Positions 51,218 to 52,884 of a stretch of 52,884 nucleotides of DNA are shown piece by piece; within the stretch, counting starts at the first letter, position 1; each line of letters begins with the position of its first letter. Position numbers and translations under genes: made by a program. The stretch is from Rhodoplanes serenus (GTDB lineage Bacteria > Pseudomonadota > Alphaproteobacteria > Rhizobiales > Xanthobacteraceae), in the NCBI GenBank assembly GCA_945897515.1, contig CAMDFO010000029.1:1-52884 (forward strand). The letters run 5' to 3'. The notes below the pieces were generated by a model. That model did not search any database and had not been told where the DNA came from. It worked only from the letters and a program-made list of their open reading frames with translations.

Positions 51218-52000
51218 GTGCGCGGATTGCGTTGGATCGTCCTGACGATGATGATCGTCGCACCCGTAACTGCCCTGGCTCAGTCCGTGATCGATGCCGA
51301 ACTCGCCCCCGGCGGAAAGCTGCGGTTCGGGCTCAACGGCGCCAACTCGACCGTGGTGACGCGCAACGCCGACGGCACCGTCGGCGGGGTTGCTCCCGAG
51401 CTCGGCCGGTTCATCGCCGGCAAGATCGGCGCGTCGTTCGTTCCGGTGCTCTATGCGACGTCGGAGGCCTACACCGACAGCATGGAGAAGGGGGAATGGG
51501 ACATCTGCGTCACCGGGCGCAATCCGCGCGCTGATATGAAATTCGATTACAGCCCGGACGTGATCGCGGTCGAATATGTGCTCCTCGCTGCACCTGGAAA
51601 GGAATTCGGCGATGTCAGCCACGTCGATCGCCCTGGCGTGCGGATCGGCGTCGCGCGCAATGCATCGGCGGACGTTTTCCTCAGCCGCTCGCTGAAGTCA
51701 GCGCAGCTTCTGCGGGAGCCCGACGGTGTCGCCAACGTGGTCGAGTTGCTTCGTGACGGCAAAGCCGACTTGTTTGCCACCGGCACCGGCGTTGCGCTCG
51801 ACGCGGCGGCGCGGCTGCCCGGATCGAAGATCGTCGGCGTGTTTCACAAGGTTTCGTTTGCGGTAGCGATCCCGAAAGGACGCTCGGCTGCCGCGCAAGG
51901 CCGGCTCACCGCGCTCGTCAACGAGGCAAAGGCCGCCGGTGTCGTGACCAAGGCCATCGAGCAGGCCGGCCTGAAAGGCGTTCAGGTCCCGCCGAATTGA
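51218..52000 (+). CDS. Family 3-type extracellular solute-binding protein
   Basis: 260 residues with a signal peptide (1-22, ending ALA) and the bilobed fold: KLRFGLNGANSTVVTRNADGTVGGVAPELGRFIA, then GEWDICVTGRNPRADMKFDYSPDVIAVEYVLLA. Family 3 proteins bind amino acids or other small polar molecules. No ABC permease is next to it; it is encoded one base after the reductase-like gene. GTG start without a strong ribosome site, consistent with coupling to the upstream gene. Confidence 0.85.
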   Translation: MRGLRWIVLTMMIVAPVTALAQSVIDAELAPGGKLRFGLNGANSTVVTRNADGTVGGVAPELGRFIAGKIGASFVPVLYATSEAYTDSMEKGEWDICVTGRNPRADMKFDYSPDVIAVEYVLLAAPGKEFGDVSHVDRPGVRIGVARNASADVFLSRSLKSAQLLREPDGVANVVELLRDGKADLFATGTGVALDAAARLPGSKIVGVFHKVSFAVAIPKGRSAAAQGRLTALVNEAKAAGVVTKAIEQAGLKGVQVPPN

Positions 52001-52022
52001 ACGGCGCGACCCGTTGCGGGCC

Positions 52023-52364
52023 CTAGACGACGGCCTGGACCACGATCTCGACCAGCGTCGCGCCTTCGAGCGTGACGGCGAGGCACGCGCGCATCGGCGG
52101 GTGGTTGCGGTCGGCCCATTCGTCCCAGGCGCGGTTCATCTCCGGCTTGCGGGTCATGTCGGCGATGTAGACCAGCGCGGTGAGGATGCGGCTCTTGTCG
52201 GTGCCGGCTTCGCGCAGCGTGGCGTCGATGTGGGCGAGGGCGCTTTTGGTCTGCCGATACATGTCGGGCTGCTTGTCGGTCACGAATGAGACAGCATGGA
52301 CACGGCCGTCATGGATGACAGCACGGCTCCGCGTCGGAAACGGCCCTGGCAGATACTGGATCAT
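52023..52364 (-). CDS. RidA-family protein
   Basis: 113 residues of the YjgF/YER057c/UK114 family. The conserved MRACLAV has Arg92 (the residue that fixes the substrate carboxylate) and the later Glu106; RidA proteins hydrolyse reactive enamines/imines to keto acids and ammonia, and this member could also be a specialised deaminase. Normal length is about 128, so it lacks part of the N-terminus compared with E. coli RidA. Convergent with the binding-protein gene, 22 bases apart. Confidence 0.9.
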   Translation of the reverse strand: MIQYLPGPFPTRSRAVIHDGRVHAVSFVTDKQPDMYRQTKSALAHIDATLREAGTDKSRILTALVYIADMTRKPEMNRAWDEWADRNHPPMRACLAVTLEGATLVEIVVQAVV

Positions 52365-52728
52365 GGTGGTGTTCTCCCCCGTCGGCGGCTCGGCGTTGCC
52401 AGCCTAGCGTGCTGGCGGGCTAAAGGCCCAGCGGATGGACCCCATCGGCAAGCGCAGACTCGCCCCGGTTGTTCTGTGACGGAATCGCAACACTGGGAAA
52501 ATTTCCGGTATGGAACCGCCGAATCCTGCGGAATCGCCCAAAAAGGCAGCAAATGCTGTCGCTTTCGCCTTGCCGGTCTCGCATGCTCATGGTGAGTTTT
52601 GGGCATAAAAATAGTGGTGCGGGGGTTGGGGTTGATTGTTTCCAGTCGTGTTTCTCGATGTGAGACCGTCCGTAAACGTCAGCCTTTCTTCATCCCCTGC
52701 AACCGTCACGACGGGAAAGGGGCTTACG
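52365..52728. other. Intergenic region with no clear gene
   Basis: 364 bases of lower GC than the rest. Short frames are open on both strands but none has a convincing ribosome site, codon use or motif. A 15-base sequence at 52476 recurs with one change at 52798, see findings. Nothing else recognised. Confidence 0.6.
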
Positions 52729-52884
52729 ATGAAGAAGATATACCCCGTTCACGTCACAACCCGAAAATCCTTTGGGTTGATGATGCGGAAATTGTCGGTG
52801 ACTGAATCGCAAAGGTCCGGCCAATTCCGAGGAACTGTTTCACGCAGGAACCCGAGCGTCGCATCGGCGAATTGGGTGCAAGTC
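52729..52884 (+). CDS. Possible start of a gene, cut by the window edge
   Basis: An open frame from ATG 52729 (GGGAAAGGGG eleven or so bases upstream) to the window end, 52 codons: MKKIYPVHVTTRKSFGLMM... No motif recognised. It may be a real gene continuing beyond the window or a chance frame; codon use cannot settle this. Confidence 0.25.
   Translation, partial: MKKIYPVHVTTRKSFGLMMRKLSVTESQRSGQFRGTVSRRNPSVASANWVQV

Overview
The window looks like a chromosomal stretch of a high-GC alphaproteobacterium of the Hyphomicrobiales (Rhizobiales), in the Bradyrhizobium / Rhodopseudomonas / Xanthobacteraceae neighbourhood. The evidence is the uniformly high GC with GC-rich third positions, several Bug-type (TctC) periplasmic receptors, a CYP199-like P450, and many palindromic intergenic repeats of the kind common in this group (GTCATTCCGG..., GTCATGCCCGGG..., CCCCGCGAAGGCGGGG). 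The genus is an inference. No tRNA, rRNA, CRISPR array or insertion sequence was recognised.

Layout. 1-4.6 kb: a hairpin-rich left edge, a small membrane protein, an isocitrate-lyase/PEP-mutase-family protein with altered active-site motifs, a ModA-like binding protein without a signal peptide, a 40-residue zinc-finger protein, a Bug receptor, a candidate small RNA with a clear terminator, and a ribbon-helix-helix-like protein. 4.6-8.2 kb: a two-subunit periplasmic molybdenum hydroxylase (IorAB type) and two small proteins. 8.3-13.4 kb: peptidyl-dipeptidase Dcp directly abutting a gamma-glutamyltransferase-like hydrolase, then a cupin and a LigI-like amidohydrolase on the opposite strand. 13.4-18.4 kb: a nickel/cobalt export-type pair (DUF1007 plus a His-rich NreB/RcnA-like protein), an FAD monooxygenase, and a cobalt-type nitrile hydratase operon (alpha, beta, accessory protein). 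18.4-28.1 kb: TRAP permeases, a short-chain dehydrogenase, an acyl-CoA dehydrogenase, a Bug receptor, a ModA-like protein and a fused indolepyruvate ferredoxin oxidoreductase. 28.2-37.5 kb: Bug - P450 - Bug on the minus strand, a CAP lipoprotein, an alpha/beta hydrolase, a VOC protein, a secreted protein of unknown function and a molybdenum hydroxylase large subunit. 37.7-49.5 kb: one long plus-strand run of acyl-CoA synthetase, branched-chain-type ABC transporter (ATPase, two permeases, receptor, second ATPase), a membrane zinc peptidase, a phenylacetate-CoA-ligase-like enzyme, and GlcE and GlcF. 49.6-52.9 kb: a histone-H1-like Lys/Ala protein, a ketopantoate-reductase-like protein, a family-3 binding protein, a RidA protein and an undefined right edge.

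Together the genes suggest an organism that scavenges organic acids, aromatic acids, nitriles and other nitrogen compounds. Uptake would be through ABC, TRAP and tripartite receptors; activation by CoA ligases; oxidation by molybdenum hydroxylases, P450, flavoenzymes and acyl-CoA dehydrogenase. The metal-transport pair about 2.6 kb from a cobalt-type nitrile hydratase may supply or buffer its metal.

The most unusual thing I found is at the alpha/beta junction of the nitrile hydratase. The first 11 codons of the beta gene are present three times as a 32-bp tandem repeat. Because 32 is not a multiple of three, this gives two 11-residue mini-ORFs and then the real beta gene. Each repeat unit carries its own Shine-Dalgarno-like GGAG, and each stop overlaps the next start. 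Two further items are a candidate four-hairpin sRNA antisense to the end of the RHH gene, and a palindromic repeat that has become the C-terminal coding tail of the TRAP small permease.
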